A stretch of DNA of 64,000 bases from DATEUP01 sp041485285 (GCA_041485285.1 JBGPJF010000007.1:1-64000); one strand, 5' to 3'; shown: positions 23,803 to 32,911, counted from the stretch's first letter. Translations and numbers: made by a program. The notes: a model not told the origin generated them from the letters alone.

Positions 23803-24984
23803 TCAAAGGGCTTCGAGGAGGGTGGCCAGTCCGTTCCCGCCGCCAAGGCACATGGCGGCCATGCCTTGGGGCGCCTTCCGGCGGCGCATGGCCCAGGCCA
23901 GCGTGGTGAGGATGCGGGCGCCCGACATGCCGATGGGGTGGCCCATCGCGACGGCGCCGCCGTGGACGTTGGTGACTTCGACGGGGATGGGGACATCCCG
24001 CAGGACCGCGAGCGTCTGGGCCGCGAAGGCCTCGTTCTCTTCGAGGAGCGGCAGGTTGGCGGCCTTGACCTGGTTCCGTGCAAGGACGTCTTTCATGGCT
24101 TGGACGGGCCCAATCATGACGTCGAGGGGCGGCACGCCCGAGTCATCGTAGTCGACGATGCGTGCAAGGGGCTTGATCGAGAGCGTGGAGGCCGCGTCTT
24201 CGCTCATGACAAGGAGGGCGCTGGCGGCGTCGGAGATTTGCGAGGCGTTCCCGGCGGTCACCGTGCCGTCTTTCGTGAAGGTCGGCGACATTTTCTGGAG
24301 CCTCTCGAGGGAGGTGTCGCGGCGCGGGCCCTCGTCGGCGGATATGAGGGCCTTCTGCCCCTTGCCGGCGTCGACCTCGATGGGGACGACCTCATTCCTC
24401 AGCGCCCCCTCGTCGAACGCCTTGATGGCCTTGCGGTGGGAGGCGATGGCGAATTCGTCCTGTTCGAGGCGCGTGATCCCGTACTTCTTGGCGATGTGGT
24501 CGCCGGTGCAGCCCATGTGGATGTGCTCGAAGGAGCACCAGAGGCCGTCGTGGACCATCGAGTCGATGGCCTCGAAGTTGCCGAGGCGGAACCCTGCGCG
24601 CGAGAGCGGGAGGTAGTGGGGCGCGCGGGACATCGACTCCATGCCGCCGGCGATGACGACGTCGGCGTCGCCGGCCTTGATGGCCTGGGTGGCCGACTGG
24701 ACGGCCTTCATCCCCGAGCCGCAGACCATGCCAACCTGGAACGCCGACACGGTCGGCGGCAGCCCGCCGCGCAGGGCGACTTGGCGCGCGGGGTTTTGGC
24801 CGAGGCCCGTGGTGAGCACGTTGCCCATGATCACGAGGTCGACGGACTTGGGGTCGATCTTCGTGCGCGCAAGCAGCGCCTTCACGGCGTGGGCGCCAAG
24901 CTCGGTGGCCGGGACGCCCGAGAGCGCGCCGTTCATCTTCCCCATGGGGGTGCGCAGGGCATCTGCGATGACCACGGATTTCAT
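23803..24984 (-). CDS. Acetyl-CoA acetyltransferase (thiolase)
   Basis: 393 residues, normal length. Nucleophile Cys88 is in GMVCGSGMKA; the ENEAFAAQ, NVHGGAVAMGHPIGMSGAR (catalytic His) and MCLGGGNG (second Cys) motifs are complete, so the enzyme should condense two acetyl-CoA or cleave acetoacetyl-CoA. It pairs functionally with the 3-hydroxyacyl-CoA dehydrogenase ten kilobases upstream. A TATA box (25021-25030) lies 37 nt before its ATG. Confidence 0.95.
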   Translation of the reverse strand: MKSVVIADALRTPMGKMNGALSGVPATELGAHAVKALLARTKIDPKSVDLVIMGNVLTTGLGQNPARQVALRGGLPPTVSAFQVGMVCGSGMKAVQSATQAIKAGDADVVIAGGMESMSRAPHYLPLSRAGFRLGNFEAIDSMVHDGLWCSFEHIHMGCTGDHIAKKYGITRLEQDEFAIASHRKAIKAFDEGALRNEVVPIEVDAGKGQKALISADEGPRRDTSLERLQKMSPTFTKDGTVTAGNASQISDAASALLVMSEDAASTLSIKPLARIVDYDDSGVPPLDVMIGPVQAMKDVLARNQVKAANLPLLEENEAFAAQTLAVLRDVPIPVEVTNVHGGAVAMGHPIGMSGARILTTLAWAMRRRKAPQGMAAMCLGGGNGLATLLEAL

Positions 24985-25020
24985 CGGGGAACCTCGCGCG
25001 TGCCGTGGCAGGGAATTCGC

Positions 25021-25030
25021 GTATAAAAGG
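25021..25030 (-). promoter_or_regulatory. TATA box of the thiolase gene
   Basis: GTATAAAAGG on the plus strand, i.e. CCTTTTATAC reading toward the thiolase. It is 37 nt before the ATG at 24984, giving a leader of about 10-14 nt. Confidence 0.65.
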
Positions 25031-25078
25031 ACGAGATTCCGCCGTCCAACCCGGCGCGGAAAGGAGCCACGACCGGCC

Positions 25079-25327
25079 TCAGCGCGACCAGCTCTGGCGG
25101 TCGAGGTCGCGGTCCTCTTTGGTGGCTTTCTTGAACGCGCGGTAGTTGTCGCGGCACAGCCCCGCGGAGCCGGCGGTGGCGAGGATGCGTTCGCTCGAGA
25201 GCGCCGCCTCGATTTTGCCGCGCGCGAAGTGGCGCTCCGAGGGCTTCCCGCAGCCGGCGACGGCGCACTCGTCCTTCGAGGCGACTTTGCCCTCGCCCTT
25301 CCCTTTGAAGATCCCCAGGCTGCCCAA
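25079..25327 (-). CDS. Small Cys/His protein, putative zinc binding
   Basis: 82 residues, TTG start. Cys residues in DECAVAGCGKP, a His in ERHFARGK and a late Cys in AGLCRDNYRAFKK could form one zinc site. The C-terminus is charged and ends in WSR. A TATA-like AGCATATCTC (plus-strand 25357-25366) lies about 30 nt upstream. No family recognised; likely a small cytoplasmic regulatory or nucleic-acid-binding protein. Confidence 0.55.
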   Translation of the reverse strand: MGSLGIFKGKGEGKVASKDECAVAGCGKPSERHFARGKIEAALSSERILATAGSAGLCRDNYRAFKKATKEDRDLDRQSWSR

Positions 25328-25470
25328 CTCCAGAGCGTGAAGCCCCCGCGGGCGAGATATGCTTTGCGCGCGCGTCTCCAGGGAAAGCCCCCACCGCGCG
25401 CCCGAGAATCATTTTCCGCGCTGGATAATTCTCAAGGGCGCAGTAGCGGAACCGAGGGCCGACGCATAAG

Positions 25471-25480
25471 AAAGTTTATC
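25471..25480 (+). promoter_or_regulatory. TATA-like box before the roadblock gene
   Basis: AAAGTTTATC, 57 nt before the ATG at 25537, in an A/T-rich stretch unlike the surrounding high-GC DNA. Confidence 0.45.
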
Positions 25481-25536
25481 ACCGATCCATAAGGTTCTAA
25501 GGCACCGCGTTGTGCTCTTGAAACCGGGGGTTGAAG

Positions 25537-25887
25537 ATGGCCGCACGCGACCAGATCCGGGACGCGCTTGCCGCGTGGGCGCAGCAGCGGCAGGGCGTGC
25601 ACTTCGCGCTCGTGTCGAGGGAGGGCCTGCCGGTCGCGTCAAAGCTCCCCAACGCCGTCCACGAGGAGACCTTCGCGATCATGTCGGCGACGATGCTCGG
25701 CGCGGCCTCGACCGTCAACAACGAGCTGAAGGGCGAGGAGCCGCAATTCATCACGGTGAAGGCGGCGGACTTCGAGACGTTCCTGTCGGGGGTCACGAAG
25801 GACCTGCTCGTGGTGCTGATCATCCCGAAGGGGACGAAGCGCGAGGAAGCGGTGGAATTCCTGCTAAGCTTGCAGAAGCTCCACTGA
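25537..25887 (+). CDS. Roadblock/LC7 domain protein
   Basis: 116 residues: RDALAAWAQQRQGVHFALVSREGLPVAS is the typical roadblock strand-turn-strand with the Gly-Leu-Pro turn, followed by AIMSATMLGAASTV helix and a LLVVLIIPKG strand. In archaea such proteins are regulatory partners of small GTPases (MglB-like). No GTPase gene is adjacent here. The ATG at 25537 is preferred over the TTG two codons upstream. The domain call is likely; the role is unknown. Confidence 0.75.
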   Translation: MAARDQIRDALAAWAQQRQGVHFALVSREGLPVASKLPNAVHEETFAIMSATMLGAASTVNNELKGEEPQFITVKAADFETFLSGVTKDLLVVLIIPKGTKREEAVEFLLSLQKLH

Positions 25888-25937
25888 AGGCGCGCCGGCG
25901 CATCGTGATTGGCCCAGGCCAGACTCCCCCAGAAACG

Positions 25938-25946
25938 CTCTTATAG
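25938..25946 (+). promoter_or_regulatory. TATA box before Zn-ribbon/EF-1beta genes
   Basis: CTCTTATAG stands 24-32 nt before the ATG at 25970, a distance expected for a leaderless or nearly leaderless archaeal transcript. Confidence 0.6.
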
Positions 25947-25969
25947 ACCCCCTAAGTTGCCCACGTGTG

Positions 25970-26146
25970 ATGCAGCCCGCGCCGCTTGCCGAGACCTGTT
26001 CCTCCTGCGGCATCCGCCTGACGGAGATGGGCCGCGCGCAGTTCCCTTGCCCCAACTGTGGCGAGGGGTCGATCGGCCGGTGCGTCCGTTGCCGCGACCA
26101 GGGTGTCCACTACAAGTGCCGCCGCTGCGGCTTTGAGGGGCCGTAG
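25970..26146 (+). CDS. Zn-ribbon RNA-binding protein, HVO_2753/DUF1610 type
   Basis: 58 residues with four CxxC-like knuckles: CSSCG, CPNCG, CVRCR and CRRCGFEGP, i.e. two zinc ribbons. The pattern and the Gly-Phe-x-Gly-Pro end match the small archaeal COG2888 family, thought to act in translation. In many archaea this gene directly precedes elongation factor 1-beta, as here (22 nt gap). The ATG is fixed by the TATA box position. Confidence 0.88.
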   Translation: MQPAPLAETCSSCGIRLTEMGRAQFPCPNCGEGSIGRCVRCRDQGVHYKCRRCGFEGP

Positions 26147-26168
26147 TTCCCCCTTCGAGGTGTCCTCG

Positions 26169-26432
26169 ATGGGCAATGTGCTTGTGACCTACCGGATCAT
26201 GCCTGAGGGGACGGAGGTCTCGACCTCCGACCTAAAGACCAAGGTCGAGGCGATCGGGAAGGTCGCGCAGCGGACGGAAGTGGCCGTGGAGCCGTTTGCG
26301 TTCGGCCTCAAGGTGCTCGTCGCAAAGTTCATCGTGGCCGACGGCCCGGGGCTTACGGACAAGATCGAAGAGAGCCTGAACAAGCTCCCGGGCGTCTCGT
26401 CGGTCGAATGTGTCGAGTTGGGCCTGCTTTGA
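26169..26432 (+). CDS. ef1b: Elongation factor 1-beta (aEF-1beta)
   Basis: 87 residues, the full length of archaeal EF-1beta, the guanine nucleotide exchange factor that recycles EF-1alpha. Characteristic parts are the N-terminal strand NVLVTYRIMPEG, the VEPFAFGLKVLVAKFIVAD core and the GVSSVECVELGLL end. It is cotranscribed with the upstream Zn-ribbon gene. This is the clearest archaeal marker in the window. Confidence 0.96.
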   Translation: MGNVLVTYRIMPEGTEVSTSDLKTKVEAIGKVAQRTEVAVEPFAFGLKVLVAKFIVADGPGLTDKIEESLNKLPGVSSVECVELGLL

Positions 26433-26534
26433 GGCGCCTTGCGGCGTGCGCGCCGGCCCCTAGCCAGGAGCCGCGTTTTCGGCGCGGCAGGGTGCGGGCA
26501 AATGGCCCGGTTTTGCCTGTCCAGCCCCCCGTGG

Positions 26535-26544
26535 AAAGTTTTAA
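26535..26544 (+). promoter_or_regulatory. TATA-like box before the zinc-finger gene at 26581
   Basis: AAAGTTTTAA, about 40 nt before the TTG start at 26581. Confidence 0.45.
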
Positions 26545-26580
26545 CACGTATCATGGTTCAACCGGGGGCGAGGGAAGGGA

Positions 26581-26949
26581 TTGGGAGCCAAGCAGGGGTA
26601 CCGCCGGTATTCGAAGAAGGCGAAGGTGGGCGCAAAGCGCGTCGTCGAGTCGCGGTCGAAGGTCAAGCGGGTGGGCCGGAAGCTCGAAGAGGACGTGGTT
26701 GCCGCCGGCGGGCGCGTGAAGTCGGGGGCGAAGCGGTTCGAGGCCGTGGCGGTCATCGACATCAAGCGGGCGGAGAAGGCGACGGCCAAGGAGCTGAAGC
26801 ACCTCGCGAAGGACTTGGACCTCTTCTGCGACAACTGCGGGAAGGCGATGCGGCCGGGCGGCCACGTGTCGAGGATGTTTGGCGGCAAGGAACTGCGGTT
26901 CTGCTCCGCGCTGTGCTCGGCGAAGTACAGGCCGCAGCAGTACGCGTGA
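26581..26949 (+). CDS. Basic protein with C-terminal zinc finger
   Basis: 122 residues. The first ~85 are Lys/Arg-rich and probably a long helix or nucleic-acid contact; residues ~83-118 form a TRASH/MYM-like zinc finger (CDNCGKAM, then CSALCSAKY). The start is a TTG; the ATG at 26553 is in another frame. No family recognised. A role in nucleic-acid or metal-dependent regulation is possible but unproven. Confidence 0.65.
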   Translation: MGAKQGYRRYSKKAKVGAKRVVESRSKVKRVGRKLEEDVVAAGGRVKSGAKRFEAVAVIDIKRAEKATAKELKHLAKDLDLFCDNCGKAMRPGGHVSRMFGGKELRFCSALCSAKYRPQQYA

Positions 26950-27172
26950 GCCCTACGGCGTTTAGCTGCGGGGACTCCCGCAGGGCAGCAGGCGTGCCGC
27001 GCGCAGGCGGCGCCAGGCCGGTTGCGACCCTATTGTATTTACGCTCGAGCACGCGCCCCACCGGGATTTCATGATTGATGGATCGGCGAACGCCAGAAAG
27101 TCGTTCCACCGTGCGGACGGCGAACGATAACGCTCAAATCTCAGCACCACGGCCCTCCCCCCGTAGTGGGCC

Positions 27173-30100
27173 ATGTTGGAGGAGCGAACCCGCCGAGCCG
27201 TTGCGCGCGCTCAGGCCGCACACCTCCGCGTTGCAAGCTGGGGGGTCGCGCTTGCGTTGCTCGCCCTTGCGCTGGCGCCCGCCCCGTCGGGGGCCGCGCC
27301 GACGCCCCTTGCGCTCCCAGCCATCGCGCCTGCGGCGCCATTTCTACAAGCCAGCCAGAACGTCCCATCGACCGACTACAACTCGCTGAGCGAGGTCAAC
27401 TTCTACCTGGGCTCGCGCATCGCCATCGACGGGGACCTCCGCGGCGCAAACGCTACGATGACTGCGTTCCTGATCGCGCGCGTGCGTGCGATGCAGAACA
27501 TAGACGGCGGCTACGGGGACTGGGCGGGCGACCGCTCAAGCGCCGGGGCCACCGCGCGCGCCCTCGAGGCGCTGAACCAGCTCAACACGACGCGCGCCAA
27601 TCCCGCTGCAACCGTGGGGTTCCTCGACGGGCTGCGCGTCATCTCGGGGGGAACCGACAACGGCGGGTACCGCACCTCGGCGGTCGACCGCACCCCAAGC
27701 ATGACAAGCACCTCAAATGCGGTGCGCGCGTATCTCGCAATGGGCGCGAGCCTGCCCAACGCGACCGCCACGGCCGCGTTCGTCGGCAACCACCAGAACG
27801 CCGACGGCGGGTTCGGCTTGCTCTCCGACCGCGCCGGAGCCATCGCCGACGTGTCGACGGCTACCTCCACCTGGGACGCAATCACCACGCTCACGGGACT
27901 CGGCGCCGCTCCCGACTTCCCGGCGCTTGCCGTGAGCTTCATGCAAGGCCTCCAAAACGCGGACGGCGGGTTTGGCGTGAGCACCGGCAACACCACATCG
28001 CGGGTGGCGTACACCTTCGACGCCGTCGACGCGCTGCGCTTGCTCGGCGCGGCGGCCAACAATCCGGCGGCCGCGCAGGCGTTCGTCTTGTCGAACGAGC
28101 TCCCGTCGGGGGGCTTCGTCGAGAATGCCTTGGACGTGGTCGCCGGCATCCACACCGTCTACTTCGCCGTCCGCGCGCTGCAGCTGCTCAATGCGACGTT
28201 CGACCCCACGCTCACCTCCGCGTTTGTCGACACGGCGATCCCGAACGAGAATGACGGCGGCTATGGGAACCAGCCGGGAATCGTCTCGATCGTGCGCTTC
28301 ACCTACGACCATGTTTTTGCGTTGAACCTCCTCGGCCAGCGCCCCGCGGAGCGCACGGCGGCGGTGGCGTACCTGCTGTCGCTCCACAACGCGGACGGAG
28401 GTTTCGGCAGCGGGGGGAATTCGACCGCCGACTCCACCGCCCGAGCAGTCCAGGCGTTGCAGGCACTTGGCGAACCGCTTCCTGACCCCGCGAGCATCTC
28501 GGCCTTCCTGCGCCGCCTCCAGAACCCCGACGGCGGGTTCGGCCTCGTCCCGGGTGCGCCCTCTTCGATCACCTACACGTACCGCGCCACGGCCGGGCTC
28601 GAAGCCATTGGAGACCTGCCAAATTCGAGTGCCGCTGCGACGACGTTCGTGCGGGCGCGCCAAATTGCCGACGGCGGGTTCCAGGAAACCGCAGGCGCCA
28701 GCGGGTCGACGGTCGTTTTCACAACCTACGCCATTCTCGCACTCAAGCTCCTCGGCTCCACCCCCGCGGACGGGACAGCGGCCGCGGCCTACCTAGCATC
28801 CGCACAAAACGCGGACGGCGGCTACCGCCATGCGCCCGCGGACACGGTTGCTCCGCTGCGGTTTTCGGCGGCGCTCTACACGCAGGCCGCCCTCCAAGGC
28901 CTCGCGGCGCTCGGCGCGGCGTTCCCGAACGCAAGCGTGACTTCGACCTTCGTGGGACGGCTCCAGACGGCAGACGGGGCGTTCTCCGAGCACCTGAATT
29001 TCACGAGCACGGGCAACGCGACCTATTCGTCATTCCTGGCCCTCGACTTGCTGGCCCCGGGGGTCTACAACGCGCCGCCTTCGCTGTCCGCGCTCACGGC
29101 AACCCCAAACGTCACGAACTCGTCGACGCCGGTGGCGTTCACCGTGGATATCGCGGACGCACAGGGCCAGCTGCCCACGAAAATCCTGCTCCTTGTCAAC
29201 GGCGAGCGGGAAGTCATGGATCCCGCCGTCGCGACCGACCTCGACACGCGAGACGGAAAGACGTACGCCAAAACGATGGCTCTGCCCATTGGGAACTACA
29301 GCTTTGGCGTGACCGCCTCCGACGGGCTTGCCGAATCGACGCTTACGTCGGGGGCCGCGATCGTGCAGGTGCGCCTCGACCCGGGCCCCGGCAACAATAC
29401 CACCGTCCCGCCTCCGCCCCCGCCGCCCCCGCCGCCCCCACCGCCCCCGCCGCCCCCACCGCCCGCGCCTCCGCCGCCCCAGAACAACACGACGACTCCA
29501 CCCCAAAACAATACGCCGACCCCGCCGCCCCCACCGCCGCCGCCCGTCCGGCACGCGCCGACCGTGACGGCCTTCGTCGACCCTCCGGCAGGCGACCGCG
29601 ACACGGTCTTCACGTTCAACGCGACCTACGCGCAGGCCGAGGGGTTTGCGCCCACCTATGTGCGCATCGAGATCGACACGGGTAACTGGCAACCCATGGC
29701 GGCGAAGGGCGGCAGCGGTGCCGCCACGGCCGGCGTCGAGTACACCTTCCAAACCGTGCTCGGGGAAGGCAACCACACGTTCCGCGTGGGCGTCTTTGAC
29801 GGCCTCAACGCCGTCCAGACCGAATGGATCGAGGGCCCGGCGGTCGTACCACCGGGGGCGATCCGCCCGGACGCGGCTACCTTTGCCACGATTCGCGCGA
29901 CGATCGCGGCCCGGTATGGCGCGCTCATCGGTCCGCTCGATGTCGAGCGGGGAATCTACGGCGGCGCGTTCGCGTGGGTCGTGCACCTAACGGGCGGCGA
30001 CCACTTCGTCTCGCTCGACGGCACGGCGGTGCTCGACGACCCGCTGCCTCCGCCGCCTCGCTCGCCCCCGCGAGCGACCTTTGCCCCCTCTCCAGCGTTC

Positions 30101-30187
30101 CTCGCGCTTGGCGCAGCCTTGATTGGTGCGGCTGCCCTTGGCGCGGCGGTGCTGGTGCGCCGGCGGAGGAAGCGGCCTGAACCGTGA
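27173..30187 (+). CDS. Secreted toroid-repeat (prenyltransferase/squalene-cyclase-like) surface protein
   Basis: 1,004 residues. A signal peptide (about residues 20-45) precedes about ten repeats of 45-55 residues with the QNADGGFG/QNIDGGYG motif (about 60-620), as in the alpha/alpha-toroid of prenyltransferase beta subunits and squalene cyclases. Then come an Ig-like domain (about 640-735), a hinge of some 19 Pro residues in one run plus Asn/Thr, a second domain, one membrane helix and RRRRKRPEP. No zinc ligands or catalytic DxDD of cyclases are obvious. The likely role is extracellular binding or scaffold. Confidence 0.8.
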   Translation: MLEERTRRAVARAQAAHLRVASWGVALALLALALAPAPSGAAPTPLALPAIAPAAPFLQASQNVPSTDYNSLSEVNFYLGSRIAIDGDLRGANATMTAFLIARVRAMQNIDGGYGDWAGDRSSAGATARALEALNQLNTTRANPAATVGFLDGLRVISGGTDNGGYRTSAVDRTPSMTSTSNAVRAYLAMGASLPNATATAAFVGNHQNADGGFGLLSDRAGAIADVSTATSTWDAITTLTGLGAAPDFPALAVSFMQGLQNADGGFGVSTGNTTSRVAYTFDAVDALRLLGAAANNPAAAQAFVLSNELPSGGFVENALDVVAGIHTVYFAVRALQLLNATFDPTLTSAFVDTAIPNENDGGYGNQPGIVSIVRFTYDHVFALNLLGQRPAERTAAVAYLLSLHNADGGFGSGGNSTADSTARAVQALQALGEPLPDPASISAFLRRLQNPDGGFGLVPGAPSSITYTYRATAGLEAIGDLPNSSAAATTFVRARQIADGGFQETAGASGSTVVFTTYAILALKLLGSTPADGTAAAAYLASAQNADGGYRHAPADTVAPLRFSAALYTQAALQGLAALGAAFPNASVTSTFVGRLQTADGAFSEHLNFTSTGNATYSSFLALDLLAPGVYNAPPSLSALTATPNVTNSSTPVAFTVDIADAQGQLPTKILLLVNGEREVMDPAVATDLDTRDGKTYAKTMALPIGNYSFGVTASDGLAESTLTSGAAIVQVRLDPGPGNNTTVPPPPPPPPPPPPPPPPPPPAPPPPQNNTTTPPQNNTPTPPPPPPPPVRHAPTVTAFVDPPAGDRDTVFTFNATYAQAEGFAPTYVRIEIDTGNWQPMAAKGGSGAATAGVEYTFQTVLGEGNHTFRVGVFDGLNAVQTEWIEGPAVVPPGAIRPDAATFATIRATIAARYGALIGPLDVERGIYGGAFAWVVHLTGGDHFVSLDGTAVLDDPLPPPPRSPPRATFAPSPAFLALGAALIGAAALGAAVLVRRRRKRPEP

Positions 30188-31805
30188 GGAAAAGCTGTGG
30201 GTCGGCGCCTTCCTCGCCGGCCTCACGGCCATCTCGCTCGTTGTCTGGGCCGAGATGTACCGCGTGTCGCCGATACTGCTCACCTCGCGCCTCTTCTTCC
30301 AGCTGATGATCGGCGCGACGCTGATCGCGATGCTGCGCAATGTCGTGGGCGTCAAGGCGTTCGGGGTCTTCGGCCCGACGATCGTCACCTTCGCCCTCCT
30401 GAAGGCTGGCCCGGTATGGGGGCTCGTGCTCTTTTTCGATGTGTTCCTCGTGGCGCTGGGCACCCGCTTCGTGGTGGAGCCGCTGCGGCTCGGGGCGAAT
30501 CACCGGGTGGCCGTCGTGATCACCACGGTCGTGCTGTCGCTGACGCTCATCCAGGTGCTCGGCGAGGTCGTGCACCTGAAGATCATCGAGGCCTCGCTGC
30601 TGCTGCCGGTGCTCATCACGGCGTGGCTTGCCGACGAGTTTGCCGACAACGCCAAGGAGATGGGGTGGACCGAGCCGGCCAAGAAATTCGCAGGGACGAC
30701 CGGGTTGATCGTGGCCTCGTACGTGCTGATGAGCTGGACGGCCTTCGTTGACGTGTTCATCCGGACGCCGCCGCTGTGGGTGCTTGCCATCGTGCTCAAC
30801 ATCTACGCGGCGCGGAAGGTGCGCTTCCGGCTGTCGGAGCACCTGCGTTTCAAACCGGCGGCAGCCGGCGAAGGCGGCTTCGAGGGCGTCCTTGGGATGA
30901 ACGAGCGCAACCGTGGCGTCATTCAGGAGTTCAACCCATCGTGGGCGTTCCCGGGCGTGGAGAAGCACGAGATGAAGCGCGCGCTTCACGGGCTCGAGAT
31001 CCCGACCCCTCCAACACTCATGGTCGTCCGCGACCGCCGCGACCTTGGGGCGCTCGCGGAGCGGTTGGACACGCTGGGATCGTTTGCGATGAAGCCCGCC
31101 CGCGGCCACGGGGGGGAGGGGATCGTGGTGGTCGAGTCGAAGGACGGCGATGCCTTCGTGCGCGGGGACGGCACCCGCCTGACACGCAAGGAGCTCGTGG
31201 CCCACGCGGCCCAGATTCTCGAGGGCGAATACTCGGCCTCCCACACGGACGTCGCGATCATCGAGGAGTGCGTGCGTCCGGCCGCTTTTTTCGACCGCTT
31301 CTACTTCCGCGGGGTGCCGGACATCCGCGTGATCGTGCTGCGCGGTTTCCCCCTGATGGCGATGACGCGCCTGCCGACGAAGGAGTCGGGCGGCGCGGCC
31401 AACCTCCACAAAGGGGCCGTGGGGGTCGGGTTGAGGATCAGCGACGGGGCGCCGGTGCGCGCGTTTTGGCAAGGGAACGCGATCGAGAAGCACCCCGACA
31501 CGGGTCGGCCCTTTTCCGAACTCGTCGTGCCTGATTGGGACCGTGTGCTCGAAATTGCCGTGCGTGCGCAAGCGGCCTCGCGCCTCGGGTACGCGGGCGT
31601 CGACATCGTGGTGGACAAGCATCGCGGGCCGCTGGTCCTTGAAGTGAACAAGCGGCCGGGCCTTGCCGTGCAAAACGCAAATGCCGAGGGTGTCGGCCGA
31701 CGAATCGCGCTCGTGAAGGGCAAGCTCGCCGACAGCGAGTTCAAGCCCGTGGCCGAGCGCGTGGCGCTTGCCAGGGCGTGGGACAAAGCGGGGTGGTCCA
31801 CGTGA
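30123..31805 (+). CDS. 7TM domain fused to RimK-like ATP-grasp (alpha-L-glutamate ligase-like) protein
   Basis: 560 residues. Residues about 22-235 hold some seven helices like the 7TM domain that in bacteria is fused to an inactive transglutaminase. Residues about 250-560 form an ATP-grasp ligase of the alpha-L-glutamate-ligase-like type: LGMNERNRG start, FAMKPARGHGGEGIVVVE, IEECVRP, DIRVIVLRGFPLMAMTRLPT, and GYAGVDIVVDKHRGPLVLEVNKRPG with the metal-binding Glu/Asn. In bacteria these are separate neighbouring genes. The start is uncertain (TTG 30123 or GTG 30126) and overlaps the upstream gene by about 65 nt. It overlaps the next gene by GTGA. The pathway is unknown, probably a peptide-like envelope modification. 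Confidence 0.8.
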   Translation: MVRLPLARRCWCAGGGSGLNREEKLWVGAFLAGLTAISLVVWAEMYRVSPILLTSRLFFQLMIGATLIAMLRNVVGVKAFGVFGPTIVTFALLKAGPVWGLVLFFDVFLVALGTRFVVEPLRLGANHRVAVVITTVVLSLTLIQVLGEVVHLKIIEASLLLPVLITAWLADEFADNAKEMGWTEPAKKFAGTTGLIVASYVLMSWTAFVDVFIRTPPLWVLAIVLNIYAARKVRFRLSEHLRFKPAAAGEGGFEGVLGMNERNRGVIQEFNPSWAFPGVEKHEMKRALHGLEIPTPPTLMVVRDRRDLGALAERLDTLGSFAMKPARGHGGEGIVVVESKDGDAFVRGDGTRLTRKELVAHAAQILEGEYSASHTDVAIIEECVRPAAFFDRFYFRGVPDIRVIVLRGFPLMAMTRLPTKESGGAANLHKGAVGVGLRISDGAPVRAFWQGNAIEKHPDTGRPFSELVVPDWDRVLEIAVRAQAASRLGYAGVDIVVDKHRGPLVLEVNKRPGLAVQNANAEGVGRRIALVKGKLADSEFKPVAERVALARAWDKAGWST

Positions 31806-32911
31806 GCGTGCGCATCTGGCCCATCGTGGCGGCCGCAGTCCTTGTGGGGGCTTCGATGTCGGTGTTCTTGCTCTCGATGGCCGAGGGGCCCACGGACGTT
31901 TACCAGATCACGACGATGACCGTGCGCTACGAGATCGTTGTGACCAATTCGGGCCCGGGAGACGCCGAGGCGATCCCGCTTACGGCCGCTTTCGTGCGGG
32001 ATGTCGCCCCGAACCAGCGGGTGATCGAGTCGAAGGTGAGCCCGGCCCCCACCCGGACGTACAATGACTCACTCAACAACTCGTTCGCGCTTTTCACGGT
32101 TGAGCGCTTGCACGCGGGGCAGAATTTCACGGCGACCTTTACGGCGACGGTCGAACTGAAGGGGATGGACTTCAACCTGAAGCCTGGGTCGGGTGGGACG
32201 TATCAGGGGGAGGAGGACGCGTACCTGGCGCCGACGAGCCTTACCGACGCGGCCGCCCCGGTGGTGAAGGCGAAGGCCCGGGAGCTTGAGGACCAGGGAG
32301 GCGATGTTTTCCAGACGGTTTGGAATATTTACAACTTCATCGTGGACCAGCTCGCGTACCAGCAGCTTCCCGGCGAGTGGTCGGCCTCGTGGGTGTTGAC
32401 GCACGGGGAAGGGGGCTCGGCGGACCTTGCGAATGTGTTCGTCGCGCTCGCGCGCGCTTCGGGCATCCCGGCAAGGCGCCTGTCCGGGTGGGGGGAGACG
32501 GCATTCAATGTGAGCGAAACGCGCACCTCGAACCGGCTGGCGCACGGTTGGGCGGAGTTCTACCTGCCCGCCTTCGGGTGGATCCCGGTGGACCCGACCT
32601 TCGGGAAAACAAACCGGTTCGACAACCTGGGCCGGCCCGATGAGAAGCATGTGGTGATGACCCGAGGCGAGGGCATCCACTTCTTCGAGCGCGGGGCCTA
32701 CGGGTCGCCGGGGGGCGACGCGTCGGTGACCACGGACTACCGGGTGACCCCGCTTGCGATCACGAATGTGACCGTGAGCCCGGAGCACCTGATCGTGCTG
32801 GCGTTCATGTACGGGCTTCCGCTGCTGTTCATGGCGGTGGTCGCTCATAAGGTGTGGAACCAACGGCGCGAGGCGGGCCGAGCCGGGAAGGACGACGTTG
32901 AGGGCGGGTAA
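31802..32911 (+). CDS. Membrane-anchored transglutaminase-like protein lacking the catalytic Cys
   Basis: 369 residues. An N-terminal helix (about 7-27) is followed by an Ig-like domain, a transglutaminase-like fold (about 150-285) and a C-terminal helix (about 335-355). The catalytic triad position expected to be Cys is Ser206 (GGSADLANVF before ALARASGIPAR), while His248 (AHGWAEF) and Asp264 (PVDPTFG) remain. It should thus not cleave by thiol chemistry. Its coupling by a 4-nt overlap to a 7TM/ATP-grasp gene mirrors the bacterial set of inactive transglutaminase, 7TM and glutamate-ligase-like protein, but with the 7TM part moved to the ligase. Confidence 0.82.
   Translation: MSVRIWPIVAAAVLVGASMSVFLLSMAEGPTDVYQITTMTVRYEIVVTNSGPGDAEAIPLTAAFVRDVAPNQRVIESKVSPAPTRTYNDSLNNSFALFTVERLHAGQNFTATFTATVELKGMDFNLKPGSGGTYQGEEDAYLAPTSLTDAAAPVVKAKARELEDQGGDVFQTVWNIYNFIVDQLAYQQLPGEWSASWVLTHGEGGSADLANVFVALARASGIPARRLSGWGETAFNVSETRTSNRLAHGWAEFYLPAFGWIPVDPTFGKTNRFDNLGRPDEKHVVMTRGEGIHFFERGAYGSPGGDASVTTDYRVTPLAITNVTVSPEHLIVLAFMYGLPLLFMAVVAHKVWNQRREAGRAGKDDVEGG

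Noticed and set aside
29408..29470. C/G-rich CCGCCCCC tract as tandem repeat element
   Set aside because: It encodes the Pro hinge of the surface protein and needs no separate explanation.
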